From Bog-473 sp963743785 (GTDB lineage: Bacteria; Actinomycetota; Acidimicrobiia; Acidimicrobiales; RAAP-2), in NCBI GenBank assembly GCA_963743785.1, contig CAVURD010000028.1, positions 186,001-250,000 on the forward strand: DNA of 64,000 nt, written 5' to 3'. Shown here in pieces: positions 8,047 to 16,435 of this stretch. The notes under the pieces are model-generated. The model worked only from the letters and a program-made list of their open reading frames with translations. It had not been told where the DNA came from and did not search any database. Within the stretch, counting starts at the first letter, position 1. Each line of letters begins with the position of its first letter. The position numbers were made by a program, and so were the translations under genes.

Positions 8047-8649
8047 CTATGGAGTATCGACCAGCACGAACTCCAGAAAGCCGATCTCGCCGAACGTAAT
8101 CCCGCGTGCGCTCGCAGCCTCGCGCCGTGCCACGGCGGCTCTTTCGGCTTGCTCGTCCAACGCAGATCTGTCGGCCCAGACGGTCCCCACGTAACCCTCG
8201 CCCGTCTTACGGTTTACCATATTGCGCAGGGAGCAGAAGCCGGGAGCAGCCTTGATTTGGGGCACGATTTCGTTCTTGAAAAACCTGAGATTCTCATCGA
8301 TCGTTGCCGGGTCCATGCTGAACGGCGAGACCATGAGTGCCGACCCTGGCACAGGTGGGCTCACGACCTCGGATACGAGATCTTCGAGCTTCTCGACTTT
8401 AATACTCCCTCCGATGATTTCAGTGGCTTCGTCGCGCGCCTTGCCCAGTGCGCTGTCGCTTGCGTCGCGGTCTGCTTCGCTCTCCCAGATGGAAAGGATG
8501 TTCAATCTCCCCGTTGAGCGATCCACAGTTGCGCTCAGACCCCGATAGCCCTTCTGTTGGTGAATGACCGGGAGCGCGGTGCCCCGCAAGTACTCGATCC
8601 CACCGTCGATATTGTTGGCATTTGTCCAGGTGATCAAGCGTGTGTACAT
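8047..8649 (-). CDS. ABM-like dimeric alpha/beta-barrel protein, tandem domains
   Basis: 200 residues from ATG 8649 (MYTRLITWTNANN), chosen because AGGAGG lies eight bases upstream. Two ferredoxin-like alpha/beta units are visible: residues 1-90 (LPVIHQQKGYRGLSATVDRS ... ILSIWESEADRDAS) and 100-195 (IVPQIKAAPGFCSLRNMV ... GTVWADRSALDEQAE). The repeated pattern, gain of a conserved 'PGF/KGY' turn followed by a strand and W-S/W-E, is typical of the antibiotic-biosynthesis-monooxygenase (ABM) fold. Many such proteins have no known reaction, acting as small oxygenases or stress proteins. The gene stands alone; function cannot be stated. Confidence 0.78.
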   Translation of the reverse strand: MYTRLITWTNANNIDGGIEYLRGTALPVIHQQKGYRGLSATVDRSTGRLNILSIWESEADRDASDSALGKARDEATEIIGGSIKVEKLEDLVSEVVSPPVPGSALMVSPFSMDPATIDENLRFFKNEIVPQIKAAPGFCSLRNMVNRKTGEGYVGTVWADRSALDEQAERAAVARREAASARGITFGEIGFLEFVLVDTP

Positions 8650-9024
8650 CGACCTGCCTCCTGTTGTGAACCCCATTCTGGTCGTCGAGCAAACGCTATA
8701 CCCGTGGCCGTCCTCGCGCCTCAGAACGACGCTGGTGCGCTTTGAGCGCCTCCCCCGATGGCCGATACTCGGGGTCAGGACACCCAGCGAGTTACTGGTA
8801 AGAGCCGTCCCCGAACGTCAGACCGCAAGTTCGGTGGCCGGAGCCCCGACCGTCGGCCGGGGCAAATGAGAAGCCACGGATGCTTGCTCCCGTTCACCTG
8901 CTGCCAGCCGGCACTTCGGGGTGACCCTTGGACACGCTCTGGCGCGGGATATGCCCTACCGGTGGACGGGGCGTGCCAATAGACCGTTCGGCCGCGTCGA
9001 GCGGGAGCCCGACCCGCGGACGGC
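8650..9024. other. Gene-free 375-bp stretch
   Basis: No credible coding frame or RNA gene seen. It contains the upstream region of the minus-strand ABM gene and the 3' flank of the membrane protein at 9025-9489. Confidence 0.45.
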
Positions 9025-9489
9025 TCAGCGACGACTGAACCGGCTCCGGGTCAAACCCCGCCAGACGGCGCCGGTCCAGGCCAGCAAGGCGAGCGCCCCG
9101 ACAGACTCCAAAATGATGGTCTCGATCACGAACGAAGCCTCTGTCGACTCCCGAAAGCCGAATAAGCCGAAGTTGAGACTGACGATGAGTCCTCCGAGGG
9201 TCGAGATCATGAATCCCGCCCCCAGGAGCCCGGCGAGCGGCCGCGGCCATACCAGTAGGACTGCCGCCAGCAAGAAGCCACCCACGGCGTCGGCCAAGAA
9301 GAGAAGGCCGACCGTCGGGATGTCCCGGTACCCCTCCGTCCACAAGTGAAGATGGATGACGGCCACCCAGATGAGCAGACCGGCGCACACCAGGCGGAGC
9401 ACGAGGGCAGCGAGGAACGAGGGTCCATGCTGGGACCGAGTCCCGTAGCGTCGCAACGACGCCGTCTGATCAGAGGTTACCGTCGCCAT
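9025..9489 (-). CDS. Small four-helix membrane protein
   Basis: 154 residues with four hydrophobic segments at about 25-50, 57-80, 84-108 and 118-143, and a basic C-terminus (RGLTRSRFSRR). I do not recognise a named family. ATG 9489 overlaps the end of the upstream Pro/Thr-rich gene by 20 bp, so the two are probably co-translated. The pairing of a membrane protein with an anchored surface protein suggests an envelope role; that is inference only. Confidence 0.68.
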   Translation of the reverse strand: MATVTSDQTASLRRYGTRSQHGPSFLAALVLRLVCAGLLIWVAVIHLHLWTEGYRDIPTVGLLFLADAVGGFLLAAVLLVWPRPLAGLLGAGFMISTLGGLIVSLNFGLFGFRESTEASFVIETIILESVGALALLAWTGAVWRGLTRSRFSRR

Positions 9490-9856
9490 CGCTCGGCCCT
9501 CCGTTGTTGTCGGCGTCTTGGTCGCCGCCGTTGTCCTGGGCGATACCGTTGACGACGGCCGGCGGTGTCGCCACCGGTGGGGCCGTCATCGGCGGTGGGG
9601 GTGGCACCGTGGTCGGCGCGGCAGCCACCGGTGGGGACGCCATCGGCGGCGCGGGTGGCTCCGTGGCCGGCGGAGTTGTCGTCGGCGGGACTGTTGTCGG
9701 CGGCCGTGGTGTGGTGGTGGTGGTGGTGGTGTGGGCCGCAGGCTCGGCCTTGGTGGCGATGGCCATGGAGTTCGACATGAGGCCGAAGCCGAGAGCCAGA
9801 CCTCCGGCCACGAGAGCCACGATCACCGCGGTGAGGATTCCCAGTCGTGTGGTCAC
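9470..9856 (-). CDS. Membrane-anchored Pro/Thr-rich surface protein
   Basis: 128 residues from GTG 9856, which follows GAAAGGA by six bases (a TTG 15 bases upstream is a weaker alternative). Residues 3-27 form one hydrophobic segment, a signal anchor. The remainder is a low-complexity stalk: a run of seven threonines, then PPTTVPP-type repeats and a Gly/Asp/Asn-rich tail. The stalk includes an 18-residue repeat encoded by an imperfect 47-bp DNA duplication. Such stalks usually span the cell wall. The tail overlaps the downstream membrane-protein gene. Confidence 0.68.
   Translation of the reverse strand: MTTRLGILTAVIVALVAGGLALGFGLMSNSMAIATKAEPAAHTTTTTTTPRPPTTVPPTTTPPATEPPAPPMASPPVAAAPTTVPPPPPMTAPPVATPPAVVNGIAQDNGGDQDADNNGGPSDGDGNL
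9572..9672. repeat. Imperfect 47-bp tandem repeat, 54-bp period
   Basis: Copies at 9572-9618 and 9626-9672 both begin CACCGGTGGGG and end GGCGG-type sequence, with about 6 mismatches. They encode the 18-residue Pro-rich repeat of the surface protein. A TGG triplet run at about 9711-9733 encodes its Thr tract. Confidence 0.7.
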
Positions 9857-10023
9857 TTGATGTCCTTTCAAATTGTGTGAGTCGCGGCCGTGTGATCCCC
9901 GCCGCGATCTCGGGTCTCGAACTTAATTACGGTGAATGGGGCGCAAGAGTTCACCAGGAAACATAAGAAGTTGATATGAGACGATGGGCAATCCTTTCAA
10001 CGCGCCGCGGCGTAAATTGATAC

Positions 10024-10737
10024 ATGACCCGCCTGACCCGATCCGCTGAACCGCTCGCCCAGGGGCCGCCCACACGGCATCCGATCATCCGGCTCTCCCC
10101 ACGCCTCGTGATCGGGATCGTCTCGGCCGTGGTGTTGGTGGCAGCAGCCAGCATCGGGCCGCCCGTGTGGCCGGCATCGAAGGCGCTAGCTATGGGCGCG
10201 ACCAAGGCGAGCATGGGCCGCCTCCGGTCTGCGAGCTCGACGACGCTTGGGTCGTTTGGCTGGCTCGCGTCAACCGCTCCGCCGGCGACTTGGGCCCGGC
10301 TCACCGTCGCTTCCGGCCTCGGAGCCTTGTCCTCGCCTCCCGGGTTCCGTACGGTCGACGGCGATCCGGGCACGTTGTCGGTGGCCCTTCGCAACTCGGC
10401 CGGAACCTACCTCGGTTATCTCAATGTCACTCCCCATCAGGGTCGCGAGACCCTGCAGGACTGGGCCGCATTCCGTCTCTCCCACCTGCTCGGCGACGAC
10501 GCAGTCTCCGTGCACGAGGACGCCACGGTTCAATCGGTCCGAACGGCAGCGGCAGTGCGATCGTGCGTCACCGATGACTACGTGACGACCATCGGTCACC
10601 ACCACTTCCATGAGGTGGCCTGCTACGTAACGAGCGGCTCCGTCAGCAGCGTCGTGGTTGCCGCCACGCCTTCGGGTGATCCGGCCCACGTCTGGAGCCA
10701 GCTGGAGCGCGCCGTCGCCGCCTATCCGTTTGCGTAG
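10024..10737 (+). CDS. Signal-anchored exported protein, unknown function
   Basis: 237 residues: a short cytosolic N-terminus, one hydrophobic helix at about 24-48, then an exported domain. The segment PPGFRTVDGDPGTLSVALRN ... HHHFHEVACYVT has the strand pattern of Mog1/PsbP-like or LpqN-like lipoprotein domains, but this is only a resemblance. Two cysteines in the exported domain (in VRSCVTDD and VACYVT) could form a disulphide. It is divergent from the Pro/Thr-rich surface gene (about 165 bp between starts). No strong Shine-Dalgarno precedes ATG 10024. Confidence 0.65.
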   Translation: MTRLTRSAEPLAQGPPTRHPIIRLSPRLVIGIVSAVVLVAAASIGPPVWPASKALAMGATKASMGRLRSASSTTLGSFGWLASTAPPATWARLTVASGLGALSSPPGFRTVDGDPGTLSVALRNSAGTYLGYLNVTPHQGRETLQDWAAFRLSHLLGDDAVSVHEDATVQSVRTAAAVRSCVTDDYVTTIGHHHFHEVACYVTSGSVSSVVVAATPSGDPAHVWSQLERAVAAYPFA

Positions 10738-10746
10738 CCCAGATCC

Positions 10747-10762
10747 CAACCGATCGCGGTTG
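10747..10762 (+). terminator. Hairpin just after exported-protein gene
   Basis: CAACCG-ATCG-CGGTTG, a perfect 6-bp stem starting nine bases after the TAG stop and followed by TTCC. A terminator without a long T-run. Confidence 0.4.
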
Positions 10763-11000
10763 TTCCGGCGGCCCTGGGGCGCCCATGCACCCACAAATCC
10801 TCTGCTTTCGCCTAGGTCGAGCGACGCACCGCCGAAGGCTTTCGAACAAGGACATCATCCGCTGCCTCAAGCGTTTCCTCGCCCGCGAAATCAACGAACT
10901 GTTGCCCCCACCCAGCGCTCAGATATCGCTGGCGACCTGCCTCGTCGTGCAACTTGACGTCTTGATAGGAGCCCCAATGCGTCAGCAAATCAGAACCCAG

Positions 11001-12257
11001 TTAGAACCCGGTGCCGCTCCTCGGAGATGGCCGAGTGGTGAGGAGAGCGTCGATGACCGACAGACGGCCGCTCCTCAGCTCCTCGACGCGCCCACCGGCG
11101 GCGAGTAGCGAGGCCGGAAAACCGCCCATGTAGAGAGATCCCAATTCGGCGATCCCGAGGCGGAGGTCGGCCTCCTCACCTGTCCGGGCCCGGCGGCACG
11201 ATGCGCCATCGGTCCCGGCTTCGAGCACCCACCGCCCCGGCGTCGCGTCGGCCTCTTCTTCAGCTAGCGGGATCACATCGAGCACAACGCGGCCCTCGCC
11301 CTGGTAACCGCGAGCCTCGAAGGCGGCCGCAGGGTCGAGGATCCTGACGTACAGACGGTCCTCGATATTTGTTGTTCGCAATTGACGGGAATCGGCCAAA
11401 CGCCAGCGGACAGGTTCGTCCACTGCTCGCCGTTTGAACGTGACCTGTCCTATCAGGTCCAGGTCGAGCACGAAGCGCCATAGTCCGGCCTCGACCTCCG
11501 GGCTGATGCCGCGCAGTTCCTCGACGGTGATGTTGACGCGCTCCCCTTGGAAGACATTTGCTTCGTGATCGGCCCGGTACAGCACATATCCGTCCTGGCA
11601 CACCGCGTGAAAGCGAGCCGCAGCTCCATTCCGATGGTGCGGGAGGTCGCCGAGTAGCTGGGTCCAGTAACCCGAGCTACGGCTGACTTCACCGGCCCGG
11701 GTGCGGCGCTGCCAGTCGAAGATCTTGGGAAGCACCTTGGCGGCTTCGACCTTGTCGATGAGAGCCAGATCAAGGTGGGGCGCCGGGACGGCAAACGCCG
11801 AGGCGTGGCTGTCGATTGAGTACTCGGCCAGGTTGGCGGCCAGCCCATAACCGAACCTCCCGTAGATCACCGACTCAGAAGCCTCGAGGCCGGCGATCGC
11901 CTCGCCCCGTGCCCGGGCGTCACTATGGATAGCCGCCATCAGCCGGCGCAGGAAGCCTTGCCGGCGGTGAGTGGGGTGCACTCCAACCGCGGTGACCCCC
12001 GCCATTGGGGTGGTCGGGCAGGCGTGTGCCGGCCCGGCTGGGAGCGTGACGTCCAAGCTATGGATGCCGGCGTTGCCGACGAATTGATCTCCGGTATCGA
12101 CGACCCACGCTCGGTCAGCCTCAAACTTGTCGGCCGACAACTCGTAGTCGGCGACCTGATCGGGATCACCGACGAACGGTTCGAGAAACGGGACCATCAC
12201 CGACTGGCGGAATGCCGGTGCCTCTTCCGGCGATATCTTTCTTATCACGGGGTCCAT
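11001..12257 (-). CDS. Eis-like GNAT N-acetyltransferase
   Basis: 418 residues from ATG 12257 (MDPVIRKISPEEAPAF). Three-part architecture typical of Eis: N-terminal GNAT with acetyl-CoA loop VHPTHRRQGFLRR (about 93-105), a second GNAT-like half starting with IYGRFGYGLA (about 131), and a C-terminal SCP2-like domain (about 310-418). In Mycobacterium Eis the Tyr of the YGRFGYG motif and the C-terminal carboxylate of a terminal Phe are catalytic; here both Tyr132 and a terminal Phe (SGTGF) are present. Eis enzymes acetylate amines, including aminoglycosides. The physiological substrate here is unknown. The upstream 33 codons look non-coding (basic, no ribosome binding site). Confidence 0.87.
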   Translation of the reverse strand: MDPVIRKISPEEAPAFRQSVMVPFLEPFVGDPDQVADYELSADKFEADRAWVVDTGDQFVGNAGIHSLDVTLPAGPAHACPTTPMAGVTAVGVHPTHRRQGFLRRLMAAIHSDARARGEAIAGLEASESVIYGRFGYGLAANLAEYSIDSHASAFAVPAPHLDLALIDKVEAAKVLPKIFDWQRRTRAGEVSRSSGYWTQLLGDLPHHRNGAAARFHAVCQDGYVLYRADHEANVFQGERVNITVEELRGISPEVEAGLWRFVLDLDLIGQVTFKRRAVDEPVRWRLADSRQLRTTNIEDRLYVRILDPAAAFEARGYQGEGRVVLDVIPLAEEEADATPGRWVLEAGTDGASCRRARTGEEADLRLGIAELGSLYMGGFPASLLAAGGRVEELRSGRLSVIDALLTTRPSPRSGTGF

Positions 12258-12689
12258 CGCACCAGTCTGACCACGCCACCTCAGGCACGCCACCCCGTGC
12301 TGGCGTCCCGGCCTGTGTCCCGCCTTGCGTTCCCTCCGTTTCATGGGGTCCGTCACTAAGGCATCACTACCAATAACACCGTTCAGCGTCAGATGCGGAG
12401 CTCTACCTTGCGGCAGTGAACTGGTGCCACGAGACAGAAGCTGATGTGACTGCCTCCTGTTTTCACGACGCTGTCACCATCGATGCAAGCGGACTCGGAC
12501 CAACGGACCGGTGACGACGTCTGGGAGCTGGAGGTGGGCTTGGGAATCCGCGGCAAGAGCCCCGGTGTGGCCGCTCGCCGCTGTTGCCACCGAATTAGGC
12601 GTGGAGCAGCGCTCAGCTTCGCCTGCCAGACGATGAGCAGGACGTCGCGGCATCGCCGGGTTCTGTCGATGGGTGGGGGAGAGGCCAGC
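12258..12689. other. Divergent intergenic region, Eis-like / YihY-like
   Basis: About 430 bp between divergent genes. I see no supported gene; it must carry both promoters, but I cannot point to clear hexamers. Confidence 0.45.
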
Positions 12690-13838
12690 GTGAACCCAGA
12701 CACCTCGGGGGCCATGATTGGCACTATGAGCGACTCAATACGTCCACCGAAGCCCGGCCATCAGCCAAATCGATCAAAGGAGGAACCGCCAAGCAACAGC
12801 ACAGGTGGGGAAGGAGCTCGTCCTCCGGGCAGAATCGAAGTTGTCATACGTCGGGCCGACAGGTTCCAGCAGGACCACGGTGTTTTCGGTTTCCCCTTCG
12901 CGGTTATACAGAAGTTCGGCAACGATCAGGCAGGTAGCAAGGCGGCGCTCGTTGCCTACTACGGTCTCTTCGCGCTATTTCCGCTCCTGCTCCTGTTCAC
13001 GACCATCCTCGGCTACACACTGCATGACAACAAGAAGTTGCAGACGGACCTCGTCGACAGCGCTCTCGGAAACTTTCCGATCATCGGTCCTCAGCTGCAG
13101 TCGCACACCCATGCCCTCACTGGAAGCGTGTCAGCAGTGGTCATCGGAAGCCTCCTCCTCTTGTATGGCGCAGTCGGGCTCGGGCTGGCGGCCCAGAGCG
13201 CCATGAACGTGGTCTGGAATATTCCTTACGTTCGCTGGCCCTCTATCTACCTGCGTTACCTACGAGCCTTGGGGGTCCTCGTCTTGATTGCTCTCTCCGC
13301 GATTGGTTCGACGGTACTCACTGGGTTCGCGACCTTGGTCTCCCATGGGTGGATAGCGACGGGACTGCTGGTGGTCGGATCCCTGGCACTGAATTTCTGC
13401 CTCATCCTGCTGGCGTTCAACCTTTTGACGGCGGACGCGCTCAACTGGCGCGAGGTCGTCTTCGGGGCCGCGTTGGCGGCCGTGTTCTGGCAAACCCTGC
13501 AGCTCATCGGGAGTTGGTATGTAGGTCGCGAGCTGCAGCACGCCACGAACACCTATGGCTTCTTCGGAATCGTGATCGTTTTGCTCACTTGGATCTACTT
13601 GGGTGCGCAGCTCTTCCTGCTCGCGGCTGAGATAAACGTGGTCCAGCGCTATCGCCTCTGGCCACGGTCGATGACCCAACCGCCACTTACGCCGGCCGAC
13701 AGACTGGTCTTTGAGCGTCTGGCGCAAATGGAGATTCGCCGGCCCGAGGTCGAGCTCGAAATTAGCTTCACGCCCGAAGCCGATCTCGATCCGCTCGAGA
13801 CGACATCTGCTTCGGAGTCGAACGAACCTGTTGGGTGA
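12690..13838 (+). CDS. YihY/BrkB-family inner-membrane protein
   Basis: About 382 residues from GTG 12690, which follows GGGGGAGAGG by six bases; ATG 12726 is the main alternative. After a hydrophilic 60-residue N-terminus come the family features: FGNDQAGSKAALVAYYGLFALFPLLLL, a long periplasmic stretch, and five more membrane helices ending in NTYGFFGIVIVLLTWIYLGAQLFLLAAEIN. These YGFFG and LLTWIYLGA blocks are diagnostic. The C-terminal 70 residues are acidic and cytosolic. YihY/BrkB proteins were once called ribonuclease BN, but their role is uncertain; transporters or envelope proteins are suggested. Confidence 0.9.
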   Translation: MNPDTSGAMIGTMSDSIRPPKPGHQPNRSKEEPPSNSTGGEGARPPGRIEVVIRRADRFQQDHGVFGFPFAVIQKFGNDQAGSKAALVAYYGLFALFPLLLLFTTILGYTLHDNKKLQTDLVDSALGNFPIIGPQLQSHTHALTGSVSAVVIGSLLLLYGAVGLGLAAQSAMNVVWNIPYVRWPSIYLRYLRALGVLVLIALSAIGSTVLTGFATLVSHGWIATGLLVVGSLALNFCLILLAFNLLTADALNWREVVFGAALAAVFWQTLQLIGSWYVGRELQHATNTYGFFGIVIVLLTWIYLGAQLFLLAAEINVVQRYRLWPRSMTQPPLTPADRLVFERLAQMEIRRPEVELEISFTPEADLDPLETTSASESNEPVG

Positions 13839-14258
13839 GGTGAGGCGCTCACACGTGCTGCATTTGCCCCGACGCCCGCCGGCCCCGAGGAAGGCGAAGC
13901 CGCCCAGTCCTCAGCGGCAGGTAAGGAAGCCCGTATCAGGTTATGCAAGAGCCGAGCCGACCATCAGCCGATTCCAGTGGAGGTTGCGGCTATAAGCGAG
14001 ACCCTGGCCCGAACCGGCTGCGCGACCATGCCTCACAACAGGTGGTGCGGGCACGTGCGAGGAAGCCAAGGACGACAACACCCCCTTTGCAGGACGCTCT
14101 GAACAGCGGACACGCAACTGCGGCTGCCTTTGATTGGATGGTGGATCCCGAATCTGGTCGTCTCGCAGCGTCAGTGCTCGCGATCGTTACCTCGCCGGTT
14201 CGTATCAGTGGCGGCTGGTCACTCGAACCGCCTTGGCCAAGCCGGACCGCAGGTGGTC
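13839..14258. other. 420-bp stretch without recognisable gene
   Basis: Frames are short and compositionally random. The 3' edge adjoins the truncated reading frame at 14259-14408 and may hold its decayed 5' part. Confidence 0.4.
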
Positions 14259-14408
14259 TTCGGCCAGGTCGTGACGGCCGATTCGGAGGCCAGCTGGAAT
14301 GAGTTCCGTGATCAGGTCCTCATGCCACGCCTCCAGGCCGGTGTTGCGGGAGGCTTTACCACGCCGCCGCAGGAATCGTCCATGGAGGTGTACAAGCTCC
14401 TCCGGTAG
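14259..14408 (+). pseudogene. C-terminal remnant of a small ABM-like protein
   Basis: The frame ending at 14408 reads VTADSEASWNEFRD then VLMPRLQAGVAGGFTTPPQE and ends EVYKLLR. This matches the C-terminal half of a roughly 100-residue family common in actinobacteria, with the usual 'W-x-x-F-R-D...LMPRL' helix. I find no matching N-terminal half in any frame upstream, so the gene appears 5'-truncated. Confidence 0.5.
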
Positions 14409-14794
14409 TACACCTCAACGGCGCCTGTCTCGCAGGAGGCCGCTCTATTACCGCGATGTGTTGGCCGGACGTAGTGGAAGCTGGGGCAGCACCCAACTGC
14501 ATTGCGCCACAGCGGAGCGGATCTCCAAACAAACCGCCACCCAGCCACGGGGAAATACCAAATCCCAGGAGCCGAGTCCATTGCGGGCCTGACCAACTGC
14601 TTGACTCACGATGTCGACCAATCCCTCTGGTGTCTCTGGATAGGTGTTTGGGACGGTCGAGTATCGCCAATTCGAACGCCACCATTACCTCTTGTTGGAG
14701 GCAGAGGATCTCCTCTGGGTTGGTCGTCGCGACGAGAACGGCAGCGAGGGAGGGTGGGGTATATGGATCTCGGCGCCCCGTCCCGCCAGCGCGG
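14409..14794. other. 386-bp stretch downstream of encapsulin
   Basis: Open frames run through it on both strands but lack family-like sequence. It is 3' to both the ABM remnant (+) and the encapsulin gene (-). No clear terminator with a T-run was found. Confidence 0.4.
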
Positions 14795-15601
14795 TCAGGG
14801 CTCGAGGTGGAGCGTGACGGCCGCATCGGGTTCGAGGACCCGGAAGCTGAAGCTCTCCTCGACATAGAGCCGCACGACATCGGCGTCATGATCGAGATAG
14901 CCGATCGACAAGTCCTGCCCGCAATCGAATTGGAAATCCCCACCTCGAAGACTGAGCACCACGCCAACTTCGACGCCGGGCGCCCACACCAGGGGCCCAC
15001 CGAGAATTTCCCGAAGATGGTCGAAGAGCAGATGCCCCCCAAAATCAGTGCTCTCGATGACCCTCGTGTAGATGTCTGGACAGATGGCCAAGCCGTAGGG
15101 CCCTTCGATACCCGCCTGACGTAGGACGTTGACCGCGCGGGCGACGCCGTCGGGAGAACGTTCCATATCCGCGTCGAGTGCGATCGGTTCGTGGGATGTG
15201 CTTTCGGTGATGCCGCGTAAGCCGGAGGCTTGATGTCCATGGAAGACCGTGACGTTCTCGCCGAGCGCGATTTGCCGTACCGCCCCGTCCAATTCAGTCA
15301 GATCGGGATCGGTCGCGCCGCGTTCCACATCGTCCAGCTGGACGCGCGAAACGTTGAACTCGGTTCGAAGCTCCATGAGGGGGAGGACCCTCCGTTGGGC
15401 CGCCGCAACACCTTCCGATGGGCCAGCGATGGGGGAGATGCGGCCGAGATTGGTAGCCGAGTGGGACCAACCGTGAGGTCCCGAGAAATCCACCAGTTTG
15501 CGGGCTGCAAGGTACGTGGGTAGGCGTGACGTGGCCTCTTGGTCAATTGCATCCCAGCCTGCGGCGGAGACGGGTGCGAGATTCCGGAGGAGGTGGTTCA
15601 C
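14795..15601 (-). CDS. enc: Family 1 encapsulin nanocompartment shell protein
   Basis: 268 residues of the linocin-M18/encapsulin family with the HK97 capsid fold. Visible blocks: MNHLLRNLAPVSAAGWDAID (N-terminal arm that binds cargo peptides), PLMELRTEFNVSRVQLDDVERG, IALGENVTVFHG, GIEGPYGLAICPDIYTRV, and the C-terminal GQDLSIGYLDHDADVVRLYVEESFSF split over the E-loop and A-domain. Length is close to the 264-residue Thermotoga shell, which forms a 60-mer (T=1). The GTG start at 15601 overlaps the stop of the upstream ferritin-like gene as GTGA, so shell and cargo are translationally coupled. Expected role: a protein cage that stores iron oxidised by its cargo. Confidence 0.95.
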   Translation of the reverse strand: MNHLLRNLAPVSAAGWDAIDQEATSRLPTYLAARKLVDFSGPHGWSHSATNLGRISPIAGPSEGVAAAQRRVLPLMELRTEFNVSRVQLDDVERGATDPDLTELDGAVRQIALGENVTVFHGHQASGLRGITESTSHEPIALDADMERSPDGVARAVNVLRQAGIEGPYGLAICPDIYTRVIESTDFGGHLLFDHLREILGGPLVWAPGVEVGVVLSLRGGDFQFDCGQDLSIGYLDHDADVVRLYVEESFSFRVLEPDAAVTLHLEP

Positions 15602-15984
15602 CGCACCATCCCCTTGAGGCTGCCGATGCCGAGTGATCCCGCGGGGTCACCGGCGGGAGCTTGCCCCCCACCCACTTCGACCTCGGACTTCTCGTCACCG
15701 ACCTCGGTGATCGGTCCCGATGTGAAGAGAAATTTTCGCAGGTTGGCGTCGAGGGCGGTGTCACGACGGCGAAGCCACTCGAGGGCCATTGCCGCGTGCT
15801 CCTTCTCATCGTCTCGGTTATATGCGAGCACCGCTGCCAGGCTCTCATCCGAGGTTGCCTTCACCCGCTGGTCGTACCAATCGATCGCCTCGAGCTCCTC
15901 GCGCAGCGATGTCATCGCTCGGTGATGATCGACGCTCGCTTCATCGAGAAGCTCTAGCGGTTCATGGAATCCTTCGCTTGCCAC
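15598..15984 (-). CDS. Encapsulated ferritin-like protein (EncFtn) cargo
   Basis: 128 residues from GTG 15984, which follows AAAGGAGA by four to five bases. It matches the encapsulated ferritin family: HEPLELLDEASVDHHRA, REELEAIDWYDQRV, LAAVLAYNRDDEKEHAAM. By alignment with the Rhodospirillum protein, ferroxidase residues correspond to Glu30, Glu60 and His63, with Trp36 and Tyr37 nearby. These half-ferritins form a decamer ring that oxidises Fe(II) inside the shell. The C-terminus, after a flexible Gly/Pro linker, is GSLGIGSLKGMVR, a classical encapsulin loading peptide. It is the first gene of a two-gene operon with the shell. Confidence 0.95.
   Translation of the reverse strand: MASEGFHEPLELLDEASVDHHRAMTSLREELEAIDWYDQRVKATSDESLAAVLAYNRDDEKEHAAMALEWLRRRDTALDANLRKFLFTSGPITEVGDEKSEVEVGGGQAPAGDPAGSLGIGSLKGMVR
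15601..15639 (-). other. Encapsulin cargo-loading peptide (coding segment)
   Basis: Encodes GSLGIGSLKGMVR, residues 116-128 of EncFtn. It matches the GSLxIGSLKG consensus that docks on the inner face of family 1 encapsulins. Confidence 0.85.
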
Positions 15985-16435
15985 TGGCTCTCCTTTGCGT
16001 CGCTCTCCATAACCCGGACTCAGAGACGGTTTCGCCACATTGATGCATTCGTGGACAGCAATCCACGGTGCACCCTGGAGAATTCATCTCGGCCCGGGAC
16101 TCCCAGGCGAGCGTTTCACGAAGGAGTCTAACCGCTGTCTGTCTGGGTCTGATTGGGTCTGTTCGCGTCTGTTGGACGTGGTCATGTCTTATCAACATTG
16201 GTGACGGGAACAAAAACATAAGGAACCGCCTTGTCGGCGTTTCGGGCGAAAGGCCAACTGCCCGCCGGTCGACTCAGTTGCCAGAGGAGGTCGTCTTCCG
16301 GTGCGCCCGAAATCGCCAGCTCCCGATCAGCGGTTGACCCCTTCATCAACTTCCGGCGGCTTCAGTGTGCGGGGCCACACCTGAGACCCGAAAAGAAGCC
16401 ACCGCGGTGTTCTCGGGCGTACGGAAATAGTCGCG
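15985..16435. other. Upstream region of the EncFtn-encapsulin operon
   Basis: 450 bp without a gene. It holds the phased GTCTG array; no confident -35/-10 pair was assigned and no second reading frame is supported. Confidence 0.5.
16126..16171. repeat. 10-bp-phased GTCTG direct repeats upstream of EncFtn operon
   Basis: GTCTG occurs at 16137, 16147, 16157 and 16167, exactly 10 bp apart, with an extra copy at 16141 and a GTCTA at 16126. On the operon's coding strand the unit is CAGAC. The array lies 153-187 bases upstream of the EncFtn start codon. Direct repeats on one face of the helix suit a response regulator or other activator. Confidence 0.65.
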
